NCBI RefSeq assembly: GCF_001939115.1
Contig: NZ_MQTZ01000003.1
Coordinates: 62,001-126,000, forward strand
Source: Leptolyngbya sp. 'hensonii'
Lineage (GTDB): Bacteria; Cyanobacteriota; Cyanobacteriia; GCF-001939115
Length of the DNA: 64,000 nucleotides
Direction: 5' to 3'
A model generated the notes under the pieces. The model was not told where the DNA came from, did not search any database, and worked only from the letters and a program-made list of their open reading frames with translations. This document shows, piece by piece, positions 35,517-44,824 of the stretch (the first letter of the stretch is position 1; each line of letters begins with the position of its first letter). Position numbers and translations under genes: made by a program.

Positions 35517-35854
35517 AGGGAAGACATGGGCCAGGCCCCGATCCATTTGACGATTCAGATGTAAAACGCCTTCAGTTGTTACTGTACCTGATTCCGGTAT
35601 TTGGGTTTTTCCCAGCTTTGTGGACATTGTATCGCCGTCAGGGAGGCCGGGAACGCCGGAAATTGAGCCGTTTGGTGGTGACATTGACATTAGGGTGGCT
35701 CTTAGGTTACACCCTGTTGGGAACAGGGGCACAATTTTCCGAGTCTCTCTCTCTGCCCCTGCTGTTGACCAGTAGCTTGCTAACGTCCGGCTATTTTCTA
35801 GTTAATATCTGGCTGATGGCGAGAGTTTGGAGACGGAAATCTGTACGTCTATAA
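35504..35854 (+). CDS. Small membrane protein of unknown family
   Basis: 116 residues with three hydrophobic helices (YLIPVFGFFPALWTLY, VVTLTLGWLLGYTLL, LLLTSSLLTSGYFLVNIW) and basic ends (GRERRKLSR; WRRKSVRL), so the loops between helices 1 and 2 and the C-terminus are probably cytoplasmic. AAAGGAGGG at 35487-35495 precedes the ATG. It overlaps the DUF427 gene by 13 nt. I do not recognise the family. Confidence 0.75.
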   Translation: MGLVKGRHGPGPDPFDDSDVKRLQLLLYLIPVFGFFPALWTLYRRQGGRERRKLSRLVVTLTLGWLLGYTLLGTGAQFSESLSLPLLLTSSLLTSGYFLVNIWLMARVWRRKSVRL

Positions 35855-35971
35855 GCACAGCTCCAGAAATCCTGCTACTATGCTGCCTAGCTTATCAAGC
35901 TTGAGTCAGACTAGTTTTTCAGCTCATTTTCCTCAAGTGATTCCTACTGTTTTTTTGGTGTGAGGCCGCTC

Positions 35972-37417
35972 GTGTCAGCTCAGAAGATTTCGAAGTCCCG
36001 TCCGATCAATCCAGGCAAGTCCAAAGCAGTTCAGCCCCGCAATCTGCAGGCCAGTCGGGGGAAATCCGCCAGGAAAGGGGGGAACCTGAACTGGGTCTGG
36101 CTCCTGTTTGGCATGACAGGTGTCGCTATGTTATCGGCTACAGCAGGGGCCCTGCTGGCTGTCACCATGACCACAACTCCACTGATGCAGCGACAGTTGA
36201 CCCCCAAGGAAGCAGCAATTTTCTCTCAGGATGAGCAGATTTCCAAGAATCAGGGCTTGAGTCTGCCAGAATTGACGCGCCCGGTTAATATTCTGGTTTT
36301 GGGGATCAAAGTTCTGACCACGGATGTGGATAACCCGCCACCAGAAGCCAAAAATTTGCGGTACCAGGCAACGATTAACTCCTTTGAAGGGTTGTCTGAT
36401 ACGATGTTGCTGCTTCGGTTTAATCCTCAAACCAAGAAGATGGTAGCGCTTTCCATCCCCAGAGATACCCGGACTACGGTAGAGGGGTATGGGGTGACCA
36501 AAATTAACGAGGCTAACGCGGACGGCGGCCCAGCTTTGAGTGCTAAGGCAACCAGTGAGCTGTTGGGTGGAGTGGGCATCGATCGCTATGTCCGGATTAA
36601 TGTATTTGGCGTCGAGAAGCTGATTGACGCGCTGGGTGGGGTAACCGTCTATGTGCCCCAGGACATGAAATATCAGGACGATAGCCAGCACCTGTACATT
36701 AATCTGAAAGCGGGTCGGCAGCATCTCAATGGGGATCAAGCCCTGCAGCTTCTGAGGTTCCGCTATGACGGGAATGGAGACATTGGTAGAATCCAGCGGC
36801 AGCAGATGGTTATGCGAGCTTTGATGGAGCAAGCGTTGAATCCAGGGACCATTGCCAAACTGCCTCAGATTTTATCTATCATTCAATCTCACATTGATAC
36901 AAATCTGAGTGTGGAAGAGCTGATTGCCCTGGTTGGGTTTGCAGCCAGGACGAATCGGTCTAATGTGCAAATGCTCATGCTACCCGGTACATTCAGCACC
37001 CCAGCACAGTATCAGGCCAGTTACTGGCTCCCCGATCCCCAGAAAATTGATCGGATGGTAGGTCAATACTTCAAGGATGAGAACTCTACGATTGGACAAA
37101 CCCTGAATCCGGCTTACCTGAAAATTGCCATTCAGGACAGTACTGGTCAGGCTAAAGCAGTTCAGTCTTTGATGGATAGTTTGGGTAAGGCTGGTTACAC
37201 CGATGTCCTGATTGATCGCACCTGGAGCGAACCCCTGGTTCAAACGCGCATTGTGGCTCAGCAAGGGTCCGTTGAGGATGCTGAAGCGCTGCGTCGCGCA
37301 CTGGGCTTTGGAGAAGTCAGGACAGAAAGTACCGGCAACCTCCAATCCGACATCACAATTCAACTGGGTCAGGATATACTGCGGCGGACTGTGCCTCAAG
37401 GCTCTCGTAATCCATAA
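35972..37417 (+). CDS. LytR-CpsA-Psr (LCP) family protein with LytR_C domain
   Basis: About 481 residues. A short basic N-terminus and one TM helix (about 40-65, WVWLLFGMTGVAMLSATAG) precede the LCP domain: SDTMLLLRFNPQTKKMVALSIPRD, TKINEANADGG, LDAL-type LIDALGGVTVYV and GDIGRIQRQQMVM with the catalytic Arg residues. A LytR_C domain closes the protein (KIAIQDSTGQ onward). LCP enzymes transfer undecaprenyl-linked glycopolymers to peptidoglycan outside the cytoplasm. The start is a GTG at 35972, supported by TGAGG 6 nt upstream; a GTG at 35960 is the alternative. Confidence 0.92.
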   Translation: MSAQKISKSRPINPGKSKAVQPRNLQASRGKSARKGGNLNWVWLLFGMTGVAMLSATAGALLAVTMTTTPLMQRQLTPKEAAIFSQDEQISKNQGLSLPELTRPVNILVLGIKVLTTDVDNPPPEAKNLRYQATINSFEGLSDTMLLLRFNPQTKKMVALSIPRDTRTTVEGYGVTKINEANADGGPALSAKATSELLGGVGIDRYVRINVFGVEKLIDALGGVTVYVPQDMKYQDDSQHLYINLKAGRQHLNGDQALQLLRFRYDGNGDIGRIQRQQMVMRALMEQALNPGTIAKLPQILSIIQSHIDTNLSVEELIALVGFAARTNRSNVQMLMLPGTFSTPAQYQASYWLPDPQKIDRMVGQYFKDENSTIGQTLNPAYLKIAIQDSTGQAKAVQSLMDSLGKAGYTDVLIDRTWSEPLVQTRIVAQQGSVEDAEALRRALGFGEVRTESTGNLQSDITIQLGQDILRRTVPQGSRNP

Positions 37418-37456
37418 GCTTAAAATTGGGACATTAGCCTTTTGGTCTAAATTCCC

Positions 37457-38833
37457 ATGTCCCAGGTTTTAAGTGGAACGATCGCGGCCATTGCCACGGC
37501 TATAGTGCCCCAGCAGGGGAGTGTGGGGATTGTACGGGTGTCTGGTCCCAACGCGGTGACAATCGCTCGAACGTTATTTCGGGCTCCGGGTCGCCAACTC
37601 TGGGAAAGCCACCGCATTCTCTACGGTCAGATTTGCCATCCCCAAACGGGTCAGATCCTGGATGAAGCCCTGCTCCTGATTATGCAGGCTCCCCGCTCCT
37701 ACACCCGCGAAGATGTGGTGGAGTTTCAGTGCCATGGGGGCATTATGGTGGTGCAGCAGGTGTTGCAGCTTTGCCTGGAGCAGGGAGCGCGGTTGGCTCA
37801 ACCGGGAGAATTTACTTTACGGGCTTTTCTAAATGGACGCTTGGATCTGACCCAGGCTGAGAGCATTGCCGATCTGGTCGGGGCCCAATCCCCCCAGGCG
37901 GCCCAGACAGCCCTGGCTGGTTTGCAAGGTAAACTGGCCCACTCCATCCGCAGTCTGCGGGCAACCTGCCTGGATATCTTGACGGAAATTGAAGCCCGCA
38001 TTGATTTTGAGGAGGATTTGCCGCCGCTGGATGAACCCAACATTCAGGCTCGACTGAATCAGGTCTTGGCCGAAGTCACTCAAGTGCTGGCCACTGCCGA
38101 TCGGGGAGCGTTGCTTCGGACGGGCTTGAAGGTGGCGATCGTAGGGCGGCCCAACGTGGGGAAATCCAGCCTGCTGAATGCCTGGAGTCGCAGCGATCGG
38201 GCCATTGTCACCGCTTTACCAGGGACGACTCGGGATGTGGTGGAGTCCCAATTGGTGGTTGGAGGAATTCCGGTGCAGGTGCTGGATACAGCAGGGATTC
38301 GGGAGACTGAGGATCAGGTCGAGCAGATCGGGGTGGAACGCTCCCGTGCCGTGGCCCAGACGGCGGATCTGGTGTTGCTGACGATCGAGGCTCAGGCCGG
38401 TTGGACTGCAGCTGATCAGGCCATCTATGAGCAGGTTTGTCACCGGCCTCTGATTCTGGTAGTGAATAAGGTAGATCTGGATGGGGATCCCCAAATTAAA
38501 GTGCCAGTAGCCGTAGGACAAGTGGTTCAGACCGCTGCTGCCCAGCATCAGGGCATCACTGACCTGGAGCAGGCAATCCTGGCCACAGTAGCCACTGGGG
38601 ACCTGCAGGCCGCCAATCTGGACCTGGCCATCAATCAACGGCAGGCAGCGGCACTGACGCAGGCCAGAGTGGCGCTGGAGCAAGTACAGGTAACGATGGG
38701 AGAGGGGTTGCCGCTGGATTTCTGGACGATCGATCTGCGGGCTGCCATTCATGCCCTTGGAGAGATTACGGGCCAGGAGGTCACGGAATCTGTTCTGGAT
38801 AATATTTTCAGCCGATTTTGCATTGGGAAATAA
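37457..38833 (+). CDS. mnmE: tRNA modification GTPase MnmE
   Basis: 458 residues. An N-terminal tetrahydrofolate-binding domain ([23 protein letters not shown]) precedes a helical domain interrupted by the G domain: [14 protein letters not shown], the K-loop [14 protein letters not shown] and NKVD. The C-terminal CIGK (FSRFCIGK) is complete. With MnmG it makes the 5-carboxymethylaminomethyl group on wobble uridine 34 of several tRNAs. Confidence 0.98.
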   Translation: MSQVLSGTIAAIATAIVPQQGSVGIVRVSGPNAVTIARTLFRAPGRQLWESHRILYGQICHPQTGQILDEALLLIMQAPRSYTREDVVEFQCHGGIMVVQQVLQLCLEQGARLAQPGEFTLRAFLNGRLDLTQAESIADLVGAQSPQAAQTALAGLQGKLAHSIRSLRATCLDILTEIEARIDFEEDLPPLDEPNIQARLNQVLAEVTQVLATADRGALLRTGLKVAIVGRPNVGKSSLLNAWSRSDRAIVTALPGTTRDVVESQLVVGGIPVQVLDTAGIRETEDQVEQIGVERSRAVAQTADLVLLTIEAQAGWTAADQAIYEQVCHRPLILVVNKVDLDGDPQIKVPVAVGQVVQTAAAQHQGITDLEQAILATVATGDLQAANLDLAINQRQAAALTQARVALEQVQVTMGEGLPLDFWTIDLRAAIHALGEITGQEVTESVLDNIFSRFCIGK

Positions 38834-38864
38834 CAGCAGCACACAGGGGTTGCCTACAACACCG

Positions 38865-39281
38865 CTATAGATGGGTAAACCGTTCCAACCACTGCATCAG
38901 GAAAGGCGGGATGGGAATTTTCGTCCGATCGCCCGGATGGATACAAGCGTGACGGGTAAGCGCCTTGCTGATCAGTGAGGCATCTACCTCAACCAGGGAA
39001 AGGTCATAGGTAATTTCAAACTTGCTCTCGGTCAATTGCTTGGGAGTCAGGCTAATCTGGATGCGATCGCCGCAATAGAGGGGCCGGAAGAAATCCACCT
39101 GCACATGGGTCAGGGGCACCGCCAGCCCAGAATTATTAAAAAAAGTTCTCAAGCTAATTCCTGTCTCGGCCAGTGACGCTTCATAGGCTTCATGGCAAAC
39201 AATCGGCAGATTGGCAAAGTAAACGACCCCCGCTGCATCAGTTTCTTGAAAGTGAATCGTGCGCTGATAGATAAATGGCAT
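38865..39281 (-). CDS. 1,4-dihydroxy-2-naphthoyl-CoA-type thioesterase (hotdog fold)
   Basis: 138-residue 4HBT-type hotdog enzyme. The catalytic signature is ETDAAGVVYFAN (usual form DxDxxGVVYxxN; the first acid is Glu-Thr-Asp). HVQVDFFRPLYCGDRIQI is the standard second strand. Cyanobacterial enzymes of this type release DHNA from DHNA-CoA in phylloquinone synthesis for photosystem I. No other men gene is in the window, so the assignment rests on sequence type. It is convergent with mnmE. Confidence 0.8.
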   Translation of the reverse strand: MPFIYQRTIHFQETDAAGVVYFANLPIVCHEAYEASLAETGISLRTFFNNSGLAVPLTHVQVDFFRPLYCGDRIQISLTPKQLTESKFEITYDLSLVEVDASLISKALTRHACIHPGDRTKIPIPPFLMQWLERFTHL

Positions 39282-39382
39282 GGTTTTATGAGTTTAGGCA
39301 GCAAGTTTATGCCTGAGCATTATTAATTATTTTTCTCTCTAAGTGAGACTTAAAATCTGAATAATGATTTTCAGGTTAGCCG

Positions 39383-42163
39383 ATGAGATTCTCTCGCGCT
39401 TCAACGCTCCAGATGCAGGCTCATTCTGGGTTTTCTGTGCTGATTGGACTACTCACTGCTTGGGGCTGTGCGGGAACGGCCCTAGCTTCCGATCTGACCT
39501 CCTCGCCCTTCCAGATGGTTCAAGTCAGTGAGCCGTTCCAGCAGGGCAAAGCCAGTCAACTCCTGGAACAGGGTATCCAGATGGTGAATGCCGGTAATAT
39601 CCAGCCTGGCATTCAACTGGAACAACAGGCCCTGGTGATTTTTCAGCAAACGGACAATGAGCGGGGAGAAGCCCAAACCCTCATCGCCCTGGCGGAGGCT
39701 TACCTGAAGCTGAAAGACGATGCGACTGCAGCCAAGTATGCTCAACGGGCTTTCAAGCGGGCTCAGAGGATAGGGGATAGTCAACTGCAGACTGCAGCGA
39801 CAGCCTTGCTATCTAAAGCCCAGGGGCACCCTGCCGCCAGAGGGGCAGCTTCCGAAAACATCATCCCCGCTGACCCAGCATCACAGCAAGCACAGGTGAT
39901 CCAATTACTGCTCCAGGCAGGGCAAGAAGCTAATTCTGGCGAGGCCGCCAAAGGGATTCAAACTCTGGAACAGGCACTCCCACTCGTGCGTGAGCTAAAA
40001 AATCCTCAACTGGAGTGGATTGTCCTCTTTGGGCTAGGCGCTGCTTACAATACCGCAGGTAACTATGCCAAAGGGATTCAATACAGTGAACAGAGCCTGA
40101 GCATCCTTCGCGAACTCCAGAACCAGGAGTATGAGGGGATGGTTCTGGCTTCTTTGGCCAATACCTACGCGACTTTGGGGGACTACGATCGAGCAATTTA
40201 CCTGTATAACCAGGTTCTGACTCAGATGAAGCAACGCCAGGACTACCAGGGCAAAATGTTTGCTGGGGCAGCCCTCTTTGGTTTAGGCAGTGCCTATAAA
40301 ACTCGGAAAGAATATGCTGTAGCAATTCAGTTCTACCAACAGAGCCTGGTGATTGCCCGTGAACTGAAAGGTCGTCAGGCAGAAGCCCCCTCCTTGCCCG
40401 GTAGCAATTCCCCCTTAACTGGATTCAATGAAGGAATACCCCTGGCGACCTTGGGAGATACCTACCGGGAGATGGGGGATTATGCCAAAGCAATACAATT
40501 TAATCAGGAGGCCCTGACCGCTACCCGTCAACTGAATAACCGTTTGATTGAATCGGCTCTGCTGTTGAATTCGAGCAGCACCTATGGGGAAATGGGGAAC
40601 TATCCGGCAGCGATCCAGTCCGTGCAACAAAGCCTGACGATCGCCCGTGAGCTCAAAAATCAAAGATTAGAAGGGTTAGCCCTCGGTAATCTGGGAGACA
40701 TCCTCCTGAGAATGGGCAAACTTGCGGCAGCAGAAGAACCTCTGGTGACCGCAATTGAGATTCTGGAAACGCAACGGCAGGGATTACAAGATTTACAACA
40801 GGTTTCCCTGGCTGATACTTACAATCAGGCTGAACCTTACAGCCTGCTACAACGGGTGTTGCTGGGGCAGAAAAAAGTGGAGGCTGCCCTGGAGGTCGCG
40901 GAACGGGCCAGGGCCAGGGCCTTTGCCACCTTGGTGGCGAAACGGGGGCTGGGAGCAGAGGCAATGACACTGTCCCCAATCAAAATTGCGGCGATCCAAC
41001 AGGTGGCCAGGGAGCAAAACGCAACCCTGGTGGAGTATGCCAATATTCAGGACAAGCAACTGGTCATTTGGGTGGTTTCGCCTCAAGGTCGAGTCTCGGC
41101 TAGACAAGTTGACTTGAAGGAGTTACAGCAGGAAAAGCAGACCTTGACCACCCTGGTTGCCAGCACGCGCTGTCTGGGCCTATTGGTCTGTGAGCAGGCG
41201 ATCGCCTCCAGAGGTGGTTTCGTCTTTAACGTGACTCAAGGCGATCGGCAGTTTGGTGCCCCTCCCGATCTAACCGTGAAGAATCAGTATCTGCGCCGCC
41301 TGCACCGGCTCCTGATCGAACCGATCGGGGATCTCTTACCCAAAGACCCCAAAGACCACGTCATCTTTGTCCCCCATCGAGAGCTATTTCTGATCCCCTT
41401 TGCGGCTTTGCAGAATGGACAGGGCAAATATCTGATTGAGCAGCACACAATTTCGATCGCCCCCTCGATTCAGGTCTTACAACTGACGCACCAGCAACGG
41501 CAGCGGATGACAAGATCTGCAACGTTACCATCGGGGAATGCCGTGCTGGTGGTGGGTAATCCCACAATGCCCATTGTGCAGTTTAAAGTAGACGAACCAC
41601 CCAAACAACTGGCCGCTCTCCCTGGCGCAGAGCAGGAGGCGATCGCGATCGCGAAGCTGTTAGACACTTCTGCCCTGATCGGCCCACAAGCGACTAAAGC
41701 AGCCGTGCGCCAACGCATGCCCCAGGCCCGGATTATCCATTTAGCGACCCATGGCTTACTGGATGATTTCGGTGGGCTGGGCATCCCGGGAGCCATTGCC
41801 CTAGCTCCGGATACCAATGTCCTCAATGAAGGATTACTCACAGCTAGCGAACTCCTGGAAATGAATCTGCAGGCAGAACTGGTGGTCTTGAGTGCTTGTG
41901 ATACTGGCCAGGGGAAAATTACTGGAGATGGGGTGATAGGCTTATCCCGTGCCCTGATCACAGCGGGGGTGCCCACCGTCATCGTTTCGTTATGGAAGGT
42001 TCCTGATGCCCCCACAGCAGAATTGATGACCCAGTTCTACCGCAATCTGAATCAGGGGCAAGACAAAGCAACGGCACTGCGGCAGGCAATGCTGGCCACC
42101 AAACAAAACCATCCCAATCCGACGATCTGGGCTGCTTTTATGGCGATCGGTGAAGCAGAATAA
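39383..42163 (+). CDS. Exported TPR-CHAT protein (caspase-like protease fold)
   Basis: 926 residues. A signal peptide (about 1-36, ending TALASD) is followed by roughly ten TPR units (about 50-480) and a C-terminal CHAT domain. The catalytic dyad is visible: His in IIHLATHG (about residue 790) and Cys in VVLSACDTG (about 839). CHAT proteases belong to the caspase/separase clan. TPR-CHAT proteins are abundant in filamentous cyanobacteria, and relatives elsewhere act in cell-death or defence systems. The signal peptide argues for action outside the cytoplasm, where a caspase-like dyad is unusual. No partner gene is adjacent. A 7-bp hairpin follows the stop. Confidence 0.9.
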   Translation: MRFSRASTLQMQAHSGFSVLIGLLTAWGCAGTALASDLTSSPFQMVQVSEPFQQGKASQLLEQGIQMVNAGNIQPGIQLEQQALVIFQQTDNERGEAQTLIALAEAYLKLKDDATAAKYAQRAFKRAQRIGDSQLQTAATALLSKAQGHPAARGAASENIIPADPASQQAQVIQLLLQAGQEANSGEAAKGIQTLEQALPLVRELKNPQLEWIVLFGLGAAYNTAGNYAKGIQYSEQSLSILRELQNQEYEGMVLASLANTYATLGDYDRAIYLYNQVLTQMKQRQDYQGKMFAGAALFGLGSAYKTRKEYAVAIQFYQQSLVIARELKGRQAEAPSLPGSNSPLTGFNEGIPLATLGDTYREMGDYAKAIQFNQEALTATRQLNNRLIESALLLNSSSTYGEMGNYPAAIQSVQQSLTIARELKNQRLEGLALGNLGDILLRMGKLAAAEEPLVTAIEILETQRQGLQDLQQVSLADTYNQAEPYSLLQRVLLGQKKVEAALEVAERARARAFATLVAKRGLGAEAMTLSPIKIAAIQQVAREQNATLVEYANIQDKQLVIWVVSPQGRVSARQVDLKELQQEKQTLTTLVASTRCLGLLVCEQAIASRGGFVFNVTQGDRQFGAPPDLTVKNQYLRRLHRLLIEPIGDLLPKDPKDHVIFVPHRELFLIPFAALQNGQGKYLIEQHTISIAPSIQVLQLTHQQRQRMTRSATLPSGNAVLVVGNPTMPIVQFKVDEPPKQLAALPGAEQEAIAIAKLLDTSALIGPQATKAAVRQRMPQARIIHLATHGLLDDFGGLGIPGAIALAPDTNVLNEGLLTASELLEMNLQAELVVLSACDTGQGKITGDGVIGLSRALITAGVPTVIVSLWKVPDAPTAELMTQFYRNLNQGQDKATALRQAMLATKQNHPNPTIWAAFMAIGEAE

Positions 42164-42169
42164 AATCAG

Positions 42170-42190
42170 GTGGGACTATCTCCGTCCCAC
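42170..42190 (+). terminator. Hairpin after the TPR-CHAT gene
   Basis: GTGGGAC (42170-42176) and GTCCCAC (42184-42190) flank TATCTCC. The stem is perfect but only 7 bp and the T-run is poor, so termination is uncertain. Confidence 0.35.
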
Positions 42191-42213
42191 GTCTCCTCTG
42201 TTGATACTCAAGT

Positions 42214-43050
42214 ATGACCATCTGGCAGGCTGATTTTTACCGGCGTCCCCTCAAGAATGAACTGGATCAAGCCCTGTGGGAGCTGTTGATTTGCGATCAG
42301 GAGGGCAATCTGAAAGCCTCTGTCCTGTGTCCCCAAGCTGAAGCCACCGCCGACTGGCTCAAAGATGAACTTATAAAACTCGCAGCCTCTCTCCCAGAGC
42401 GCATCCAGGTCTTTCGACCCCAGACCCTGAACTTGCTGGAAACAGCCTGTCAGTCCCTGGGGATTGTTGTGGAAGCCACTCGCCACACCCCAGCGTTACA
42501 CCAGTGGCTGGAGCGTCGATCTCAGGATTATCCCTCCCTGCCCGAATACAACGGGCAACCCTATCAGCCCCTGAATCTGGATAGACCCCCGCCCCTGCCT
42601 TTGCCCGAAAATCTCTGGGGCGATCGCTGGCGATTTGCCACCCTGGCTGCCAGTGGAATTGCAGAGGTATTCAAAGAGCGTCCCATTCCCATTCTGGACT
42701 TGCCTGCAGAATTTCTGCCCCTCAACCTGGGGCTGGCCTCCGATCTGGCTGTGCCGGGGATTGTGATTGATGGGGGTCGCCAATCTATGCGTCTGGCCCG
42801 CTGGCTGGAAGCCTCCCACCCCTACAGTCTGAACTTTTTAGCAGGAGCCCCGGATGGATTGGTGCTGGAAGCCGGGCTGGTCGATCGCTGGATTGTTGCT
42901 ACCTTCGAGGACTCGGAAGTGCGATCGGTGGCCACCCAATACGAAAACCGCAAACAGGCTAGCCGGGGGTTGCATTTCCTGTTGGTGCAACCTGACGATT
43001 CCGGCATGACCTATACCGGGTTTTGGTTATTACGGGAATATCCCACGTAG
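42214..43050 (+). CDS. Tab2/Atab2-family RNA-binding protein
   Basis: 278 residues. WQADFYRRPLKNELDQALWELLICD is the family start, and the C-terminal GLHFLLVQPDDSGMTYTGFWLL completes it. In algae and plants, Tab2/Atab2 promotes translation of photosystem I or II subunit mRNAs in chloroplasts; the cyanobacterial role is less clear. The stop TAG and the final Thr are supplied by the left arm of a palindromic repeat (43043-43083). Confidence 0.9.
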   Translation: MTIWQADFYRRPLKNELDQALWELLICDQEGNLKASVLCPQAEATADWLKDELIKLAASLPERIQVFRPQTLNLLETACQSLGIVVEATRHTPALHQWLERRSQDYPSLPEYNGQPYQPLNLDRPPPLPLPENLWGDRWRFATLAASGIAEVFKERPIPILDLPAEFLPLNLGLASDLAVPGIVIDGGRQSMRLARWLEASHPYSLNFLAGAPDGLVLEAGLVDRWIVATFEDSEVRSVATQYENRKQASRGLHFLLVQPDDSGMTYTGFWLLREYPT

Positions 43051-43083
43051 AGACGCGAACGCGATCATCGCGTCTCTACGTGG
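43043..43083. repeat. GAGACGCG palindromic repeat overlapping the Tab2 stop
   Basis: CCACGTAGAGACGCG (43043-43057) pairs perfectly over 15 bp with CGCGTCTCTACGTGG (43069-43083) around an 11-nt loop. The left arm encodes the last codon and the TAG of the upstream gene. The core is shared with 31390-31421, so this looks like a dispersed palindromic repeat that can also act as a terminator. Confidence 0.75.
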
Positions 43084-43115
43084 ATGTAAAACCAGTATGG
43101 GATTCCACGGTTTTG

Positions 43116-43170
43116 CATGGGGCGATTTTACATGGGGCGATTTTACATGGGGCGATTTTACATGGGGCGG
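43116..43170. repeat. 15-bp tandem repeat at the 3' end of the branching-enzyme gene
   Basis: The unit CATGGGGCGATTTTA occurs three times exactly (43116-43130, 43131-43145, 43146-43160) and partly once more (43161-43170, ending CATGGGGCGG). On the minus strand each unit starts with TAA, so the stop codon of the GH57 gene at 43158-43160 is repeated twice more downstream in frame. The fourth, partial unit is coding. Confidence 0.9.
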
Positions 43171-44747
43171 TACACCCGGTAATTAATGTTGGGGAAGATG
43201 TTGTCGATCGCTTCCACCTTCTCCAACCAACCAGAATCTACCTTGCCCTGGTTCAGTTCTTCGTATAGTTTGTTGAACCGCATCAGGTGCGATCGGGTGC
43301 GCCGCACGGCATAGGGAACCATGGTCCCGGTTCGCATGATGAACGCCCAGTCCGAGGATTGAGCCAGGAGCAATTCCCGTGCTGCCTGGTTCAGGGCTCG
43401 CCATTCCAGCTCATCGGCAGGTTCGCGGCGACCCAGCTCAATCATCCGCTCAGCAGCCATGTGCAGATGGGGATAAATCCAGGCATTGGTTTCATTCAAC
43501 CAATATTCGTGGAAACCCTTGTACCCCCAGCTAGACTGGGAAGGGCGACAAACCTGTTGGGTCGGATTGTTCCGCAGATAATCTGCCAGGTGGGTCATCT
43601 CATAGCTGCCCTGGTCATACCAGGACTTGCGGAACAGATAGTCGATGAACCAGGGGCCTTCGTACCACCAGTGCCCAAAGAGCTCAGCATCATAGGGGGA
43701 AACGACGATCGGTTTACGCTGCATAATCCCATGCAGGTGCTGCACCTGACGTTCCCGGTTGAACATGAAGTTACCCGCATGTTCAGCGGCTTTTTCCCTG
43801 GCCCAATAGGGGTCGTAGAGGGCCTTATCCCCTAAACCTAAACCCCGGCCTGTAATTTTGTGGTACTTGATCCCAACATTTTTCCGCTGGCCGTTGGGCA
43901 TGATATAGGGCTTGATGTACTCATAATCGGCTTCCCAACCCAGGTCTTTGTAAAACTCCCGGTATTCGGCAGCACCGGGATAGCCCACTTCCGAGGACCA
44001 GACCTGCTGAGAGGATTCGTGATCCCGTCCAAAGGCTGCCACACCGCTTTCGGTAAAAATGGGAGCATAGGTGCCAAACCGGGGGCGGGGTCGAGCATAG
44101 AGAATCCCATGGCCATCCGTCAGGAAATAACGCAAGCCAGCATCGGCCAGCATCCGCTCCAGCCCTTCGTAGTAAGCACATTCTGGCAACCAGATCCCCT
44201 TGGGAGGACGCCCGAAATTCTCCTCGTAGCTTTCCACTGCTACCTGAACCTGGGCCCAAACGGCCTGAGGATACATTTTCATCAACGGCAAATAGCCGTG
44301 GGTTGCGCCGCAGGTAATGATCTCGAGGTTATTACTGTCCAGGAATTGCTTGAAGGCTTTGACCAGATCCCGATCGTACTGCTCCCAGGTTTGTCGGACC
44401 CGATTAAATTCCTGAGCGTAGAACTCTGCCAGATACTTGATATGGCCATTGAACTGGTTGTGTTCAATCTCCATTTCGGTCAGCTCTTCGAGCTGAGCCA
44501 GATGGGCATCATATCGATCTTGCAGCAGTGGGTCCCGCAACATGGACACCAGGGGCGGGGTCATGCTCATCGTAATTTTGAAATCAATCCCATCCCGCTT
44601 TAACCCTTCAAAGACCCAGAGGAGTGGAATGTAGGTTTCGGTAATCGCTTCGAACAACCACTCCTCTTCCAAAACGTAATCACTTTCCGGATGCCGAACG
44701 AAGGGAAGGTGAGCATGCAGCACCAGGGCAAGATATCCAAGACTCAT
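43158..44747 (-). CDS. GH57 1,4-alpha-glucan branching enzyme (DUF1957-containing)
   Basis: 529 residues. GH57 motifs: HAHLPFVRHPE, the catalytic nucleophile in GIWLPECAYYEG, and the acid/base Asp in SPYDAELFGHWW. The C-terminal DUF1957 domain (HLHMAAERMIELG) is typical of GH57 branching enzymes, which form alpha-1,6 branches in glycogen. Together with glgA and the other GH57 gene it makes glycogen a recurrent theme of the window. The stop lies in a 15-bp tandem repeat. Confidence 0.92.
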   Translation of the reverse strand: MSLGYLALVLHAHLPFVRHPESDYVLEEEWLFEAITETYIPLLWVFEGLKRDGIDFKITMSMTPPLVSMLRDPLLQDRYDAHLAQLEELTEMEIEHNQFNGHIKYLAEFYAQEFNRVRQTWEQYDRDLVKAFKQFLDSNNLEIITCGATHGYLPLMKMYPQAVWAQVQVAVESYEENFGRPPKGIWLPECAYYEGLERMLADAGLRYFLTDGHGILYARPRPRFGTYAPIFTESGVAAFGRDHESSQQVWSSEVGYPGAAEYREFYKDLGWEADYEYIKPYIMPNGQRKNVGIKYHKITGRGLGLGDKALYDPYWAREKAAEHAGNFMFNRERQVQHLHGIMQRKPIVVSPYDAELFGHWWYEGPWFIDYLFRKSWYDQGSYEMTHLADYLRNNPTQQVCRPSQSSWGYKGFHEYWLNETNAWIYPHLHMAAERMIELGRREPADELEWRALNQAARELLLAQSSDWAFIMRTGTMVPYAVRRTRSHLMRFNKLYEELNQGKVDSGWLEKVEAIDNIFPNINYRVYRPM

Positions 44748-44824
44748 AGGAGTTAAAGGTCTCGTAGATGGGGTTTAGAAAATAGTCTTAAGAAATTGTA
44801 AAGCGAAATTGTCTGCTCCGACTG

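Noticed and set aside
43023-43268. Plus-strand ORF containing LHGAI repeats
   Set aside because: It runs through the 15-bp tandem repeat and the end of the branching-enzyme gene on the other strand; it is an artefact of the repeat.
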